From contig JAEZRV010000021.1 of NCBI GenBank assembly GCA_023444055.1, positions 1 to 64,000 of the forward strand: a stretch of DNA of 64,000 bases, written 5' to 3'. Within the stretch, counting starts at the first letter, position 1; each line of letters starts with the position of its first letter. Origin of the DNA: Bacillota bacterium (lineage in GTDB: Bacteria; Bacillota; Clostridia; Acetivibrionales; DSM-1351). Below are positions 55,957 to 63,962 of this stretch, in pieces. The translations under genes and the position numbers were made by a program. The notes beneath the pieces are model-generated. The model was not told where the DNA came from and made no database searches. It was given only the letters and a program-made list of their open reading frames with translations.

Positions 55957-56220
55957 ATGAAAATTAAAAGCGGATTTATGCTGCGTGAAATAGCGGGGCA
56001 GTCAGTAGTGGTTCCTTTAGGAGCAAGGGTTATAGAATTCAATGGGATAATGACTTTAAGCGAAAGTGGTGCATTATTGTGGAGAGAGCTTGAAAAGGAC
56101 TCCACAGTGGATGAAATGGTTGAAATACTCTTGTCCGAGTATGACATAGATAGAGAAACTGCTCAAAATGATGTGGAGCAATTTGTAAAAAGCATGGTAG
56201 AAACTAGCATTATCGAATAA
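55957..56220 (+). CDS. PqqD-like peptide-recognition protein (RRE)
   Basis: An 87-residue cytosolic protein of the PqqD family: FMLREIAGQSVVVPLGARVIEFNGIMTLSESGALLWRELEKDSTVDEMVEILLSEYDIDRETAQNDVEQFVKSMVE shows the winged-helix pattern with NGIMTLSESGALLW as hallmark. PqqD proteins bind RiPP leader peptides and present them to radical SAM enzymes. Start ATG 55957 behind cggagga. The radical SAM gene follows after 63 bases. Confidence 0.9.
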   Translation: MKIKSGFMLREIAGQSVVVPLGARVIEFNGIMTLSESGALLWRELEKDSTVDEMVEILLSEYDIDRETAQNDVEQFVKSMVETSIIE

Positions 56221-56283
56221 TGAAATATCAAGAGAAAAAAACACATTAGTAATAACAGCGAATATTTTGATAGAGGTGTAGCG

Positions 56284-57423
56284 ATGAGCCTAGATTGGAA
56301 GGTATTTAATAAAAGGTTAGCTGCAAATGCTGTAGAGAATGGAGTGCCGATTTCTGGTGCATTTGAGTTAACTTCTAGATGTAATTATAAATGCAAGATG
56401 TGCTACGTGGCATGTTCTGCAAATGATACAAAGGCTTTATCGGCGGAACTTACAGCAGATGAATGGATTGATATGGGAAAGCAGGCACGTGATGCAGGTC
56501 TGTTTTATTTGATTTTAACTGGTGGGGAGGTGTTTATAAGGAAGGATTTTCAAAAAATATATGAAGCTTTGTGTGAGATGGGATTGAACTTAACTATCTA
56601 TACAAATGCGAGTTTGATAACTGCCGAAAAAGCTCACTGGCTTGGGAAAATTCCGCCTTCAAAGGTAAGTGTAACAGTCTATGGAGCTTCTCCAGAAACA
56701 TATGAATGTGTAACAGGCTGCAGAGATGGTTATATGAAAACAATGCAAGCATTAGATTATTTGAAGGCTGAAAAGATTAATCTTGAAATTAAAACAACTG
56801 TAGTTCAAGGAAATTATAGAGACTACGAAAAGATATACGAAATTGCACATACATATTCTAATAACTTAGGTATCGTCAATTATATCTCTCCTAGAAGAGA
56901 AGGCTGTGGCTCTGATCCAATGGGAAACAGACTTTCTCCAACTGAGATAGTGAATTATGAGAAATACATAAATGAATACGGAGCAAGGATGTATTCTAAA
57001 GATCAAAACTTGGACATAAAAATTGGTGAAGATTTAATGGAAGAACAAACTATGTTTTCGGAGCGAACTACAAAGATGTTAGAAAACTCAGCCTTTAGGT
57101 GTCAGTCAGGGAAAACTGGTTTTTGGATTGCATGGGACGGTAGAATGATACCTTGTGGACTTTTGGAAAAGCCTGTTTCTATGCCATTCCAAATAGGATT
57201 TAAAAATGCTTGGGAACAATTAAAAGAAGGCTGTATAAAGGTGCCAAAATGTAAGGACTGTGTTGAATGTGATATGCGGAATGAATGTATGGCATGTCCC
57301 GGAAGACTAATGACTGAAACAGGATGTTTTACTAAACCTGCACAATATCTATGTGAAATGACTAGGTATAGAACATCCTTAAAGCAACATGAAAATTCAG
57401 GGACTACTCAAATAGCTACTTAA
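56284..57423 (+). CDS. Radical SAM/SPASM peptide maturase (PqqE/MftC-like)
   Basis: A 379-residue enzyme with the CxxxCxxC motif at C33, C37, C40 (SRCNYKCKMC), LILTGGEVFIRKDF, and a C-terminal SPASM domain with about nine cysteines (FRCQSGKTGFWIAWDGRMIPCGLLEKP ... CKDCVECDMRNECMACPGR ... GCFTKPAQYLCEM) for auxiliary Fe-S clusters. Such enzymes install C-C or thioether links in RiPP precursors. The start is ATG 56284, behind a weak site (tagaggtg). Flanked by the PqqD-like gene and precursor genes, so the three tiny peptides are the likely substrates. Confidence 0.9.
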   Translation: MSLDWKVFNKRLAANAVENGVPISGAFELTSRCNYKCKMCYVACSANDTKALSAELTADEWIDMGKQARDAGLFYLILTGGEVFIRKDFQKIYEALCEMGLNLTIYTNASLITAEKAHWLGKIPPSKVSVTVYGASPETYECVTGCRDGYMKTMQALDYLKAEKINLEIKTTVVQGNYRDYEKIYEIAHTYSNNLGIVNYISPRREGCGSDPMGNRLSPTEIVNYEKYINEYGARMYSKDQNLDIKIGEDLMEEQTMFSERTTKMLENSAFRCQSGKTGFWIAWDGRMIPCGLLEKPVSMPFQIGFKNAWEQLKEGCIKVPKCKDCVECDMRNECMACPGRLMTETGCFTKPAQYLCEMTRYRTSLKQHENSGTTQIAT

Positions 57424-57438
57424 GTTTTATACCAGTAT

Positions 57439-57488
57439 GCATTTAAAAATATTGTTTTTTATATTCTAAAAACAAAATAGTATTATAA
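57439..57488 (+). repeat. Recurrent intergenic motif, copy upstream of precursor 2
   Basis: gcatttaaaaatat ... ctaaaaacaaaatagtattataagg follows the shared pattern with a longer T-rich middle. It lies between the radical SAM gene and precursor 2. Confidence 0.4.
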
Positions 57489-57496
57489 GGGTCGAA

Positions 57497-57513
57497 CAGC
57501 AGCTGGACTGCTG
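57497..57513 (+). promoter_or_regulatory. Small hairpin upstream of precursor 2
   Basis: CAGCAG and CTGCTG form a perfect 6-bp stem around CTGGA, about 37 bases before precursor 2. No T-run follows, so it may protect the 5' end of a processed precursor mRNA. Confidence 0.35.
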
Positions 57514-57549
57514 ATATTATATTAAGAATTTACCTTGGAGGTGAAAGGC

Positions 57550-57693
57550 ATGAAAAAGTACGTTGCCCCAAAGATAGAGTTGGTTAACTTAAGAGTTGAG
57601 GAAAGAATGGCAGGCAGTAACTGTGATGGTGCGTGTACTAATGATGTTACTTACAATGGGCAATTATTCAAAGCTGGTATAAATGTGGGTTAA
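57550..57693 (+). CDS. Candidate RiPP precursor peptide 2 (47 aa)
   Basis: Start ATG 57550 behind tggaggtg. Leader KKYVAPKIELVNLRVEERMAG, then a core of about 25 residues beginning SNCDGACTNDV and ending AGINVG. Two cysteines in CxxxC spacing are candidate thioether donors for the radical SAM enzyme. The leader is nearly the same as in precursor 3 (LRVEER[MI][AS]GS), and cleavage after the double small residue (AG or SG) is inferred. Confidence 0.8.
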   Translation: MKKYVAPKIELVNLRVEERMAGSNCDGACTNDVTYNGQLFKAGINVG

Positions 57694-57732
57694 TTAAATT
57701 TTACAATTTATCTAAAAAAGAGGTGAAGACGT

Positions 57733-57864
57733 ATGAGGGAATATGTAAAACCAGATATTAAAGTTATTAATTTAAGAGTAGAAGAGAGAATATCAGGTTC
57801 CTGTATAATTGTCGGTTCATGCTTAGACCCTGGTGGACAAATGATAGTAACAAATAATATTTAA
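57733..57864 (+). CDS. Candidate RiPP precursor peptide 3 (43 aa)
   Basis: Start ATG 57733 behind agaggtgaag. Leader REYVKPDIKVINLRVEERISG, then a 21-residue core starting SCIIVGSCLDPGG and ending IVTNNI, with two cysteines six residues apart. Shares its leader with precursors 1 and 2 but has a different core, the usual pattern when one enzyme set handles several products. Confidence 0.8.
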   Translation: MREYVKPDIKVINLRVEERISGSCIIVGSCLDPGGQMIVTNNI

Positions 57865-58045
57865 TTTTGATTAACAGGAATGGGGCTTTTTCATAATAGA
57901 GTAACCACTAAATATGTTTTTTCAGCAATGACAAGTTGTATTTTTCTAATTAAAAAAATATTATGTAACAGCCTCATATATTTACTTATTTTACACCAAG
58001 CTATAGTAGCTAAAGGTTTACAACACTAATATGAGGGGTGAGAAA

Positions 58046-58927
58046 ATGTTTGCATATAATGTAGCAGGCACAAATATACATGTTGAAACGCGTAACAACT
58101 ATTTAACCAATAGAATGAAAGCTTTTGAATGCAATCAGCATGAAAACCCTGATATTTCGGTAGAAATAGCTCAGTGTTCGCAAATTATAAAGCCTCAAGG
58201 ACGTATGCTGATTTCAGATAAAATAAAATGGTTACAAAAAGAAAATAATAATGATGGTTTTCACATTTATATCACTGGTAGCGAAGAAAATGAGATTTTG
58301 TCCCATGTTGACACTAACATTGAGTGGAGCAATGTAAATATTAAATGTATATCTCAAGAAATTGATGATACTGCACCTGATATAGTAAAAATGTGGCCGG
58401 ATGTTCATACATTTATGCTTATGGGAATAGTATTCAGAAATAACCTTTTAAATAAGGGTGGAATAGTAATACATGCGTCATCTATAGCTTGGAATGGAAA
58501 AGGAATTCTGTTTACTGCTCCTTCAGGAACCGGTAAGTCAACCCATGTAAGGCTTTGGGAGAAATACTTTGGAGATGCTGTGGAGGTTGTTAATGATGAC
58601 ACTCCAGCTATTAGATTTATAGATGAAGAGCCAATGCTTTGCGGTACACCTTGGAGCGGCTCTTCTGATAAATTTAAAAATATTAATGTACCAATAAAGG
58701 CTATAGTTGTATTAAATCAAGCTCCGCAGAATAGTATAAGAAGGCTGGAAATTTATGAGGCAATTCCAATGGTTATGCCAAGATGCTTTTTGCCATATTT
58801 TGATGGGGAATTAATGAAAAAAGCTTATGATGTATTAGGAAGAATAATAAACAAAATACCTGTTTATTACCTTAGTTGTACGCCTGACAAAGAAGCAATG
58901 GAGTTGGTGTATGAATGTGTGAAGTAA
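58046..58927 (+). CDS. HPr-kinase-like P-loop protein of the RiPP cluster
   Basis: A 293-residue protein starting at ATG 58046 (gaggggtgag upstream; ATG 58031 lacks a site). The C-terminal half has the HprK-type P-loop APSGTGKST (about 158-166), preceded by GGIVIHASSIAWNGKGILF, then VEVVNDDTPAIR and GTPWSGSSDKF. HprK-like proteins in RiPP clusters can phosphorylate a serine of the peptide, as shown for the lasso peptide paeninodin. By analogy it may phosphorylate a Ser in these peptides; it lacks the N-terminal HPr-kinase domain. Overlaps the next gene by 13 bases. Confidence 0.82.
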   Translation: MFAYNVAGTNIHVETRNNYLTNRMKAFECNQHENPDISVEIAQCSQIIKPQGRMLISDKIKWLQKENNNDGFHIYITGSEENEILSHVDTNIEWSNVNIKCISQEIDDTAPDIVKMWPDVHTFMLMGIVFRNNLLNKGGIVIHASSIAWNGKGILFTAPSGTGKSTHVRLWEKYFGDAVEVVNDDTPAIRFIDEEPMLCGTPWSGSSDKFKNINVPIKAIVVLNQAPQNSIRRLEIYEAIPMVMPRCFLPYFDGELMKKAYDVLGRIINKIPVYYLSCTPDKEAMELVYECVK

Positions 58928-59403
58928 AGAGAATTAAGTCGGCTGAATTATTTCCAGTAATAAAAGAAGTTTTAGAAGGTGGTAGCAGAGTATGGATAAC
59001 TGTAACCGGTATGAGTATGTATCCGTTTCTGCGTGAAGATACGGATTGTGTAGAACTTTCTCAAGTAAGCATTAACACAATAAAAAAAGGAGATATTGTT
59101 CTTATTCAAAGGGTTACAGGTGAATACATACTTCACAGAGTTCTTAGAAAGGAAAAAGAAAAGTTTTTCATTGTAGGTGATGCGCAGCAGTGGATTGAGG
59201 GGCCATTAAAGTCTGAACAACTGATTGCAGTTGTAACAGCAGTAAAGAGGAAAAAACACCAAATTAGTTGTCAAAGCATGTTATGGAGAATATTAGTCGG
59301 ATTATGGATAAATATTATTCCACTAAGGCATATAATTCTTAAAGGTGTCAGAGTCTTAACGAAAGTAAAAAATTTCAAAAATGTCATAAGACATGGCCAA
59401 TAG
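58915..59403 (+). CDS. S26-like signal peptidase with Ser/His active site
   Basis: A 162-residue protein of the S24/S26 fold. The nucleophile motif is GMSMYPFL with Ser34, then KKGDIVLIQR and EYILHRVLR, where His74 stands at the place usually taken by the catalytic Lys. A Ser/His pair is the pattern of the SipW/ER-type signal peptidases. A C-terminal hydrophobic stretch (about 120-140) may hold it in the membrane. Within this cluster it could remove the RiPP leader, since the exporter lacks a C39 peptidase. Confidence 0.78.
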   Translation: MCEVKRIKSAELFPVIKEVLEGGSRVWITVTGMSMYPFLREDTDCVELSQVSINTIKKGDIVLIQRVTGEYILHRVLRKEKEKFFIVGDAQQWIEGPLKSEQLIAVVTAVKRKKHQISCQSMLWRILVGLWINIIPLRHIILKGVRVLTKVKNFKNVIRHGQ

Positions 59404-59684
59404 ATATGAGTCTATACGCAACTTATATTGATTGGTGTCAAAAAACAATCTTTCTTTAAAATTTCCAAGAGACAAAATCTTAAGAGCTAATACAATTATT
59501 GTAACCATAGCTCAACTCTCATAATAAGTTAAATACGATTTGAGATATAGATGAAATTACAGGTGTATTGCGTCTATTTAATTTTATTTCTCCATCGCCG
59601 CAAATGGGGCTATTTAAAATGTAATTAAACATTTTACATGCAAATCTGAAATAGTAATACGGCTTGATATAAGCAGGAGGAAAA
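59404..59684 (+). other. Gap before the ABC exporter
   Basis: About 280 bases with no convincing gene; a 25-codon frame at 59549 has no ribosome site. It holds a GCCGC-led copy of the recurrent intergenic motif (59611-59660) and ends with gcaggagg for the exporter. A separate promoter for the exporter is possible but not identified. Confidence 0.5.
59611..59660 (+). repeat. Recurrent intergenic motif, copy upstream of the ABC exporter
   Basis: tatttaaaatgtaa, acattttacatgcaaat and atagtaatac match the shared pattern, with a GCCGC-containing segment immediately before it as at 30162. Confidence 0.5.
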
Positions 59685-61415
59685 ATGAAAATCGTAACAG
59701 AGTTCAAAAAGGTGCTTGAATATTCTAAATGGATTTTAGATAATGCCAGAGGCTTTAAGAAAAATATAGCTGTAATAATAATACTTGACGCTGTTACAGC
59801 ATTAATTGGTGTTTCAATCGCAATTCTTTCAAAAAATCTTATTGATAGTGCTGTTGATAAAATAATCAGCAAAGCTATAATATTTGCTGGGATATTTGGT
59901 GCTCTTGTACTTGCAAATTTAGGAATAAAGGCGTTTTCATCAGTGTTATCAGTAAGAACCTTTGAATTGATGGCTAATAGTATTAGAAAACGTATGTTTT
60001 CACGTATTAGTATGTCAGAATGGCTACCTGTAACTAAATATCATAGCGGGGATATATTAACCAGGCTGACCAGTGATGTGGGAAATGTCACAACAGCTGC
60101 TGTTAATACGTTGCCTAGCATCATCTATTTGTGTGTTCAATTGTTAGCAGCGTTTGGGACTCTTCTTTACTATGAGCCTATGCTTGCAGTTTTAGCATTC
60201 ATACTGGGACCTTTTACTGTTTTATTAAGCAGAATATGGGGGAGAAAGCTCAAAAAGTTGAATGTTAAAGTTCAAGAATCTGAAAGTGCTTATAGATCTT
60301 TTATTCAAGAATCCATAGAAAATATGCTTATTGTTAAGACATACCAGATGGAGAAGAAAAATGTTGATACGATATCACAGCTTCATGGCATCAGACTAAA
60401 GTGGGTGATGAAGAAGAATATTACTGGCGTAGTAGCTAGCACTACTCTAGGATTAGGCTATTGGGTAGGATATTTGCTGGCATTTTGCTGGGGCGCTTTA
60501 AAATTGAGTAGAGGAAATACCTCATTTGGTACACTTACAGCGTTTTTACAGCTTGTATCTCAAGTACAGGTGCCATTTATCGGTCTTGCAAGCACTATAC
60601 CACAGTTAATTGCTGCAATAGCTTCATCAGGTAGGCTAAAGGAAATAGAAGCATTACCATTAGAATGTTTATCAAAAGAACTGCCCACAGAAGTAATGAC
60701 TGGAATAGATTTGCAGAATATAAATTTTTCTTACAATAACAATAGACCAATATTAGAGAGGCTGACAGTTAATATTCAGCCAGGAGAGATAGTAGGACTC
60801 ATTGGTTCATCTGGGGAGGGTAAAACTACTTTAATTAGACTATTATTAGCACTATTAAAGCCTGATAACGGTAGAGTATCATTTGTTGCACAGGGTGGAA
60901 ATGAATATCCAGCATCAGCCGATACAAGAGACTGGATATCCTATGTACCCCAAGGAAATACTCTTTTTAGTGGGACAATCGAAGAAAATATCAGAGCAGG
61001 TTATCCAGAAGCATCGGATGAAGAAGTTGAGGCAGCGGCAAGAGCTGCATGTGCTATGGACTTTATAGAGGAATTAGCCGAGGGTATAAAATCTAAAATT
61101 GGAGAACGTGGAATTGGTCTATCAGAAGGTCAGGCACAGCGAATATCAATCGCTAGAGCTTTGTTAAGGAAAGCGCCAGTTCTTATTTTGGATGAAGCAA
61201 CATCATCGCTGGATATAGATTCAGAAATGTATGTTTTGAATAGTATAAATGAGCTAAAACCAGCCAGAACCTGTATTGTAATCACACATAGACCAACAGC
61301 ACTAAAAATATGTTCTCGTATATTGAGACTAAAAAATGGAAGCTTGATTGAACAATGTATTGATGAGGTTGAAGATAATGGAGAACCCTATAAAGGCTGT
61401 AGCGTAAGTGCATAA
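59685..61415 (+). CDS. ABC exporter (fused permease-ATPase) of the RiPP cluster
   Basis: A 576-residue half-exporter: six membrane segments (about 25-320), then an ATPase with Walker A GSSGEGKTT (about 376-384), Q-loop YVPQGNTLFSGTIEENI, signature LSEGQ (usual LSGGQ), Walker B VLILDEATSSLD and H-loop VITHRPT. It functions as a homodimer. No N-terminal C39 protease domain is present, so it should export an already cleaved peptide or rely on the S26-like protease. Start ATG 59685 behind gcaggagg. Confidence 0.92.
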   Translation: MKIVTEFKKVLEYSKWILDNARGFKKNIAVIIILDAVTALIGVSIAILSKNLIDSAVDKIISKAIIFAGIFGALVLANLGIKAFSSVLSVRTFELMANSIRKRMFSRISMSEWLPVTKYHSGDILTRLTSDVGNVTTAAVNTLPSIIYLCVQLLAAFGTLLYYEPMLAVLAFILGPFTVLLSRIWGRKLKKLNVKVQESESAYRSFIQESIENMLIVKTYQMEKKNVDTISQLHGIRLKWVMKKNITGVVASTTLGLGYWVGYLLAFCWGALKLSRGNTSFGTLTAFLQLVSQVQVPFIGLASTIPQLIAAIASSGRLKEIEALPLECLSKELPTEVMTGIDLQNINFSYNNNRPILERLTVNIQPGEIVGLIGSSGEGKTTLIRLLLALLKPDNGRVSFVAQGGNEYPASADTRDWISYVPQGNTLFSGTIEENIRAGYPEASDEEVEAAARAACAMDFIEELAEGIKSKIGERGIGLSEGQAQRISIARALLRKAPVLILDEATSSLDIDSEMYVLNSINELKPARTCIVITHRPTALKICSRILRLKNGSLIEQCIDEVEDNGEPYKGCSVSA

Positions 61416-61518
61416 ACCTAAATTATCGTTCGATATTATCGGATATTTAGCCGATAGTAATTTACTTAAGAAATAAATATTGATAAAAGCGATTATATAT
61501 AGAGAGGAAGCGGTAACT

Positions 61519-62268
61519 TTGATTGATATACACAGCCATGTTATTTTTGGAGTTGATGATGGCCCTTCTAATTTAACCCAGTCACTAAAAATGATTAAAG
61601 AAGCAGAACGATTAGGAATAGGTCTAATAGTTGCTTCTCCGCATTATCAGGAAACAGTCTATGATGCAGAACTTGTAGAAGAAAATTATAAGGAGTTATT
61701 ATATAAGGCAAGTGATTATAATGTAAAAATAAATATGGGATATGAGGTTTTTGCAAATCCCGCTAATCAAGCTCTAATTAAAAATCGCAAAAAACTCAGC
61801 CTTAGTAAGTCGGGGATAATATTATTTGAGTTTCCGTATAATGCCAGCCCTCAAAATTGTATAGAGCTGGTTTGCAAATTCAGGCTGCAAAATATCATAC
61901 CTGTAATAGCTCATATAGAAAGAAACAGGGTCTTTATAGATAAATTGGAGTACTTTGTCGCATTTATAAAGGCAGGCTGCTATATACAGCTTGATGCAGC
62001 CAGTATAGTAGGTATATATGGTTCGAAAATAAAAGATTTTTCAAAGAAATTGTTACAAATGAAATTTATTGATATGGTAGCATCAAATGCACATTGTGCA
62101 GATGATTATGTAAACTGGTATGCTCAGGCTTATAAAAATGTATCAAACTGGATTGGCACGGAAGAAGCAAGTGTGCTTTTCCATGACAATGCCAAAAATA
62201 TTATAGAAAGTGGAAATAGTGATGATTTAACATACAGAAATATATTGAGATGGGAGAGGCTAGTATGA
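61519..62268 (+). CDS. PHP-type tyrosine phosphatase (CpsB/YwqE family)
   Basis: Mn-dependent phosphatase that reverses EPS tyrosine kinases. Start placed at TTG 61519 (gagaggaag upstream), giving the canonical N-terminus IDIHSHVIFGVDDGPSNLTQSLKM; the upstream in-frame TTG 61480 has no good site. Further metal-site motifs are ASPHYQ, YEVFANP, IPVIAHIERNR and ASNAHC. The 249-residue length is normal. It overlaps the priming transferase by 4 bases and should act with the BY-kinase-like ATPase at 43988. Confidence 0.93.
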   Translation: MIDIHSHVIFGVDDGPSNLTQSLKMIKEAERLGIGLIVASPHYQETVYDAELVEENYKELLYKASDYNVKINMGYEVFANPANQALIKNRKKLSLSKSGIILFEFPYNASPQNCIELVCKFRLQNIIPVIAHIERNRVFIDKLEYFVAFIKAGCYIQLDAASIVGIYGSKIKDFSKKLLQMKFIDMVASNAHCADDYVNWYAQAYKNVSNWIGTEEASVLFHDNAKNIIESGNSDDLTYRNILRWERLV

Positions 62269-62933
62269 AAGACATAGAAATTACTGCTGGTTATGTTGTT
62301 GAGCAGAGGGCAATGTTTGGAAATGTGTCTCTATTATATTCATTTGGCAAAAGGATTTTTGACATATTAGTTTCATTAGCAGCACTAATACTTTTATTGC
62401 CTTTATTTTTAGTAGTAATTATTCTTGTAAAGATTGACTCCCTGGGGCCTGTATTCTTTAGTCAAAAAAGGAATGGGTTTAAAGGTGAATATTTTAATAT
62501 GTATAAGTTCAGGTCTATGGTAGCTGATGCAGAGGATAGGTTCAAGGCTTTAGAAGATAAAAATGAAGTAAGCGGAAATATGTTTAAAATTAAAAACGAT
62601 CCTAGAATTACAAGGGTTGGAAAAGTATTAAGAAAAACCAGTATTGACGAATTACCTCAACTATTAAATGTATTAAAAGGTGACATGAGTATTGTAGGGC
62701 CAAGACCGCCTATAGGCAGAGAAGTTCAGAAATATGATGCATGGCATAATTTGAGGTTGTCTGTGAAGCCTGGTATTACAGGGCTATGGCAAATTAGCGG
62801 CAGAAATGATATAGGTTTTGAAGACATGTGCAGGCTAGACCTCAAGTATATACGTGAAAGAGGATTTTTATATGATTTAAAAATAATATTAAAAACAATT
62901 CCTGTTCTTTTCGGGGATAGCAGGGCGTCGTAA
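62265..62933 (+). CDS. Priming undecaprenyl-phosphate sugar transferase
   Basis: A 222-residue member of the bacterial sugar transferase family (PF02397), starting the EPS repeat by moving a sugar-1-phosphate onto undecaprenyl phosphate. One membrane segment (about 28-52) is followed by the catalytic motifs GPVFFSQKRNGFKGEYFNMYKFRSM, SIDELPQLLNVLKGDMSIVGPRPP and VKPGITGLWQISGRND. Short form without the extra N-terminal membrane domain. Start ATG 62265 inside the phosphatase stop (ATGA), with gggagagg upstream. Last gene of the EPS locus. Confidence 0.94.
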   Translation: MKDIEITAGYVVEQRAMFGNVSLLYSFGKRIFDILVSLAALILLLPLFLVVIILVKIDSLGPVFFSQKRNGFKGEYFNMYKFRSMVADAEDRFKALEDKNEVSGNMFKIKNDPRITRVGKVLRKTSIDELPQLLNVLKGDMSIVGPRPPIGREVQKYDAWHNLRLSVKPGITGLWQISGRNDIGFEDMCRLDLKYIRERGFLYDLKIILKTIPVLFGDSRAS

Positions 62934-63041
62934 GGGGGAAGGCAGGGGCGTGACAAGCTAAAAATCCAGTTGGCTAAATCTAATTTGCTGTGCGGAAACT
63001 GAATAATTAATGCATCAACTTTTGCATATAAAATGATTATC

Positions 63042-63115
63042 AGTGCGGGAGAATCATCGATGGTTTGTTGTCAAAATAATTGCACCCAACTTTCTATTGA
63101 CAATTCTCCCGTGCT
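63042..63115. repeat. Long inverted repeat at the end of the EPS locus
   Basis: GCGGGAGAAT and ATTCTCCCG, with inner pairing TTGTCAA..ATA with TATTGACAA, form a large hairpin in the gap between the priming transferase and the - strand gene. No T-run follows. It may be a terminator for convergent transcription or a small mobile hairpin. The remainder of the gap (62934-63194) shows nothing recognisable. Confidence 0.5.
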
Positions 63116-63194
63116 TACAATTTCCAACTGCGAAAGTTGTATTAATACTTTAAAGGTTCGCTCAAAGTGGCAAAATTGAGTAACAAGTGACTAT

Positions 63195-63962
63195 TCATAA
63201 ATAAAGGTATGGAGGAAATGCAATTTTCATGATTTTCTCTTGCAATAATTTTTGTTTATTACAAGAATCTTTATCTTTTATCAAATCTTTAAGAATATCT
63301 AAATAATTATCATAAGTTTGAACAATTGAATATAATACTTCAGATATGGTGCTTTCTGGGGAACGCATTATATGATAGATAATTGTGCCCAAAACACAAT
63401 TTACATATTTCTGTAATTTGTTTGTATACAATTCAATATCCGGTTTATTTCCAACACCAGAATGAACTAATTTATTTCTTAATCTATAAATAGAATTTAA
63501 ATCATGCTGAATGCGGGAGAATGTATATTCAATTAAATTTTTTAATTGTTGAGGATTATTTAGTATACAGTTCAACTCTGCTATTTTTCTTTGAATTATT
63601 ATATTTGAACCAAAAAAATCATGTAGTTTTTGTTCTGACTTTTCATTCTGCTCTGATTTTACTTTTTGTTCTAATAGTTTTTTTAAGCTCTGTATATCAC
63701 TGGTTATATGGGGATGCCTTGATATTGGATTTTCACTACAATAAAATATTATTGAATTAAGTAGGTTATCTAAACTCTTTTGATACTTACCCTTATCTCC
63801 TGTACAACTATTTATTTCAGCATATAATTCAAAATAATCTAAAAGAAGTGCTCTGAAACTACCAATAGTCCTGCTTTCGAGTTGGTCATAATCTGATTTT
63901 AAATACTCTTGCATGTTATAAATAAAATATCTATATACATTTTTCTTTTTGTTATTTGACAT
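63195..63962 (-). CDS. HEPN-like protein of unknown function
   Basis: A 255-residue predicted helical protein. Start at - strand ATG 63962, with a perfect AGGAGGT 4 bases upstream. The N-terminal half is charged and coiled-coil-like (KKLLEQKVKSEQNEKSEQKL). Residues about 160-175 read IYRLRNKLVHSG, an RxxxxH motif in the setting typical of HEPN RNase domains, including those of abortive-infection proteins such as ApeA; a LYTNKLQKYVNCVLGTIIYHI helix follows. No partner toxin, antitoxin or other defence gene is visible before the window ends. Defence or RNA cleavage is inference only. Confidence 0.6.
   Translation of the reverse strand: MSNNKKKNVYRYFIYNMQEYLKSDYDQLESRTIGSFRALLLDYFELYAEINSCTGDKGKYQKSLDNLLNSIIFYCSENPISRHPHITSDIQSLKKLLEQKVKSEQNEKSEQKLHDFFGSNIIIQRKIAELNCILNNPQQLKNLIEYTFSRIQHDLNSIYRLRNKLVHSGVGNKPDIELYTNKLQKYVNCVLGTIIYHIMRSPESTISEVLYSIVQTYDNYLDILKDLIKDKDSCNKQKLLQEKIMKIAFPPYLYL

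Noticed and set aside
59549..59629. Fourth small peptide gene before the ABC exporter
   Set aside because: The 25-codon frame has no ribosome site and lacks the shared YVxP leader.
54386..61415. Lasso peptide cluster
   Set aside because: Leader motif, kinase and nucleotidyltransferase fit, but no asparagine-synthetase-like cyclase or B2-type protease is present in the window, and a radical SAM enzyme is.
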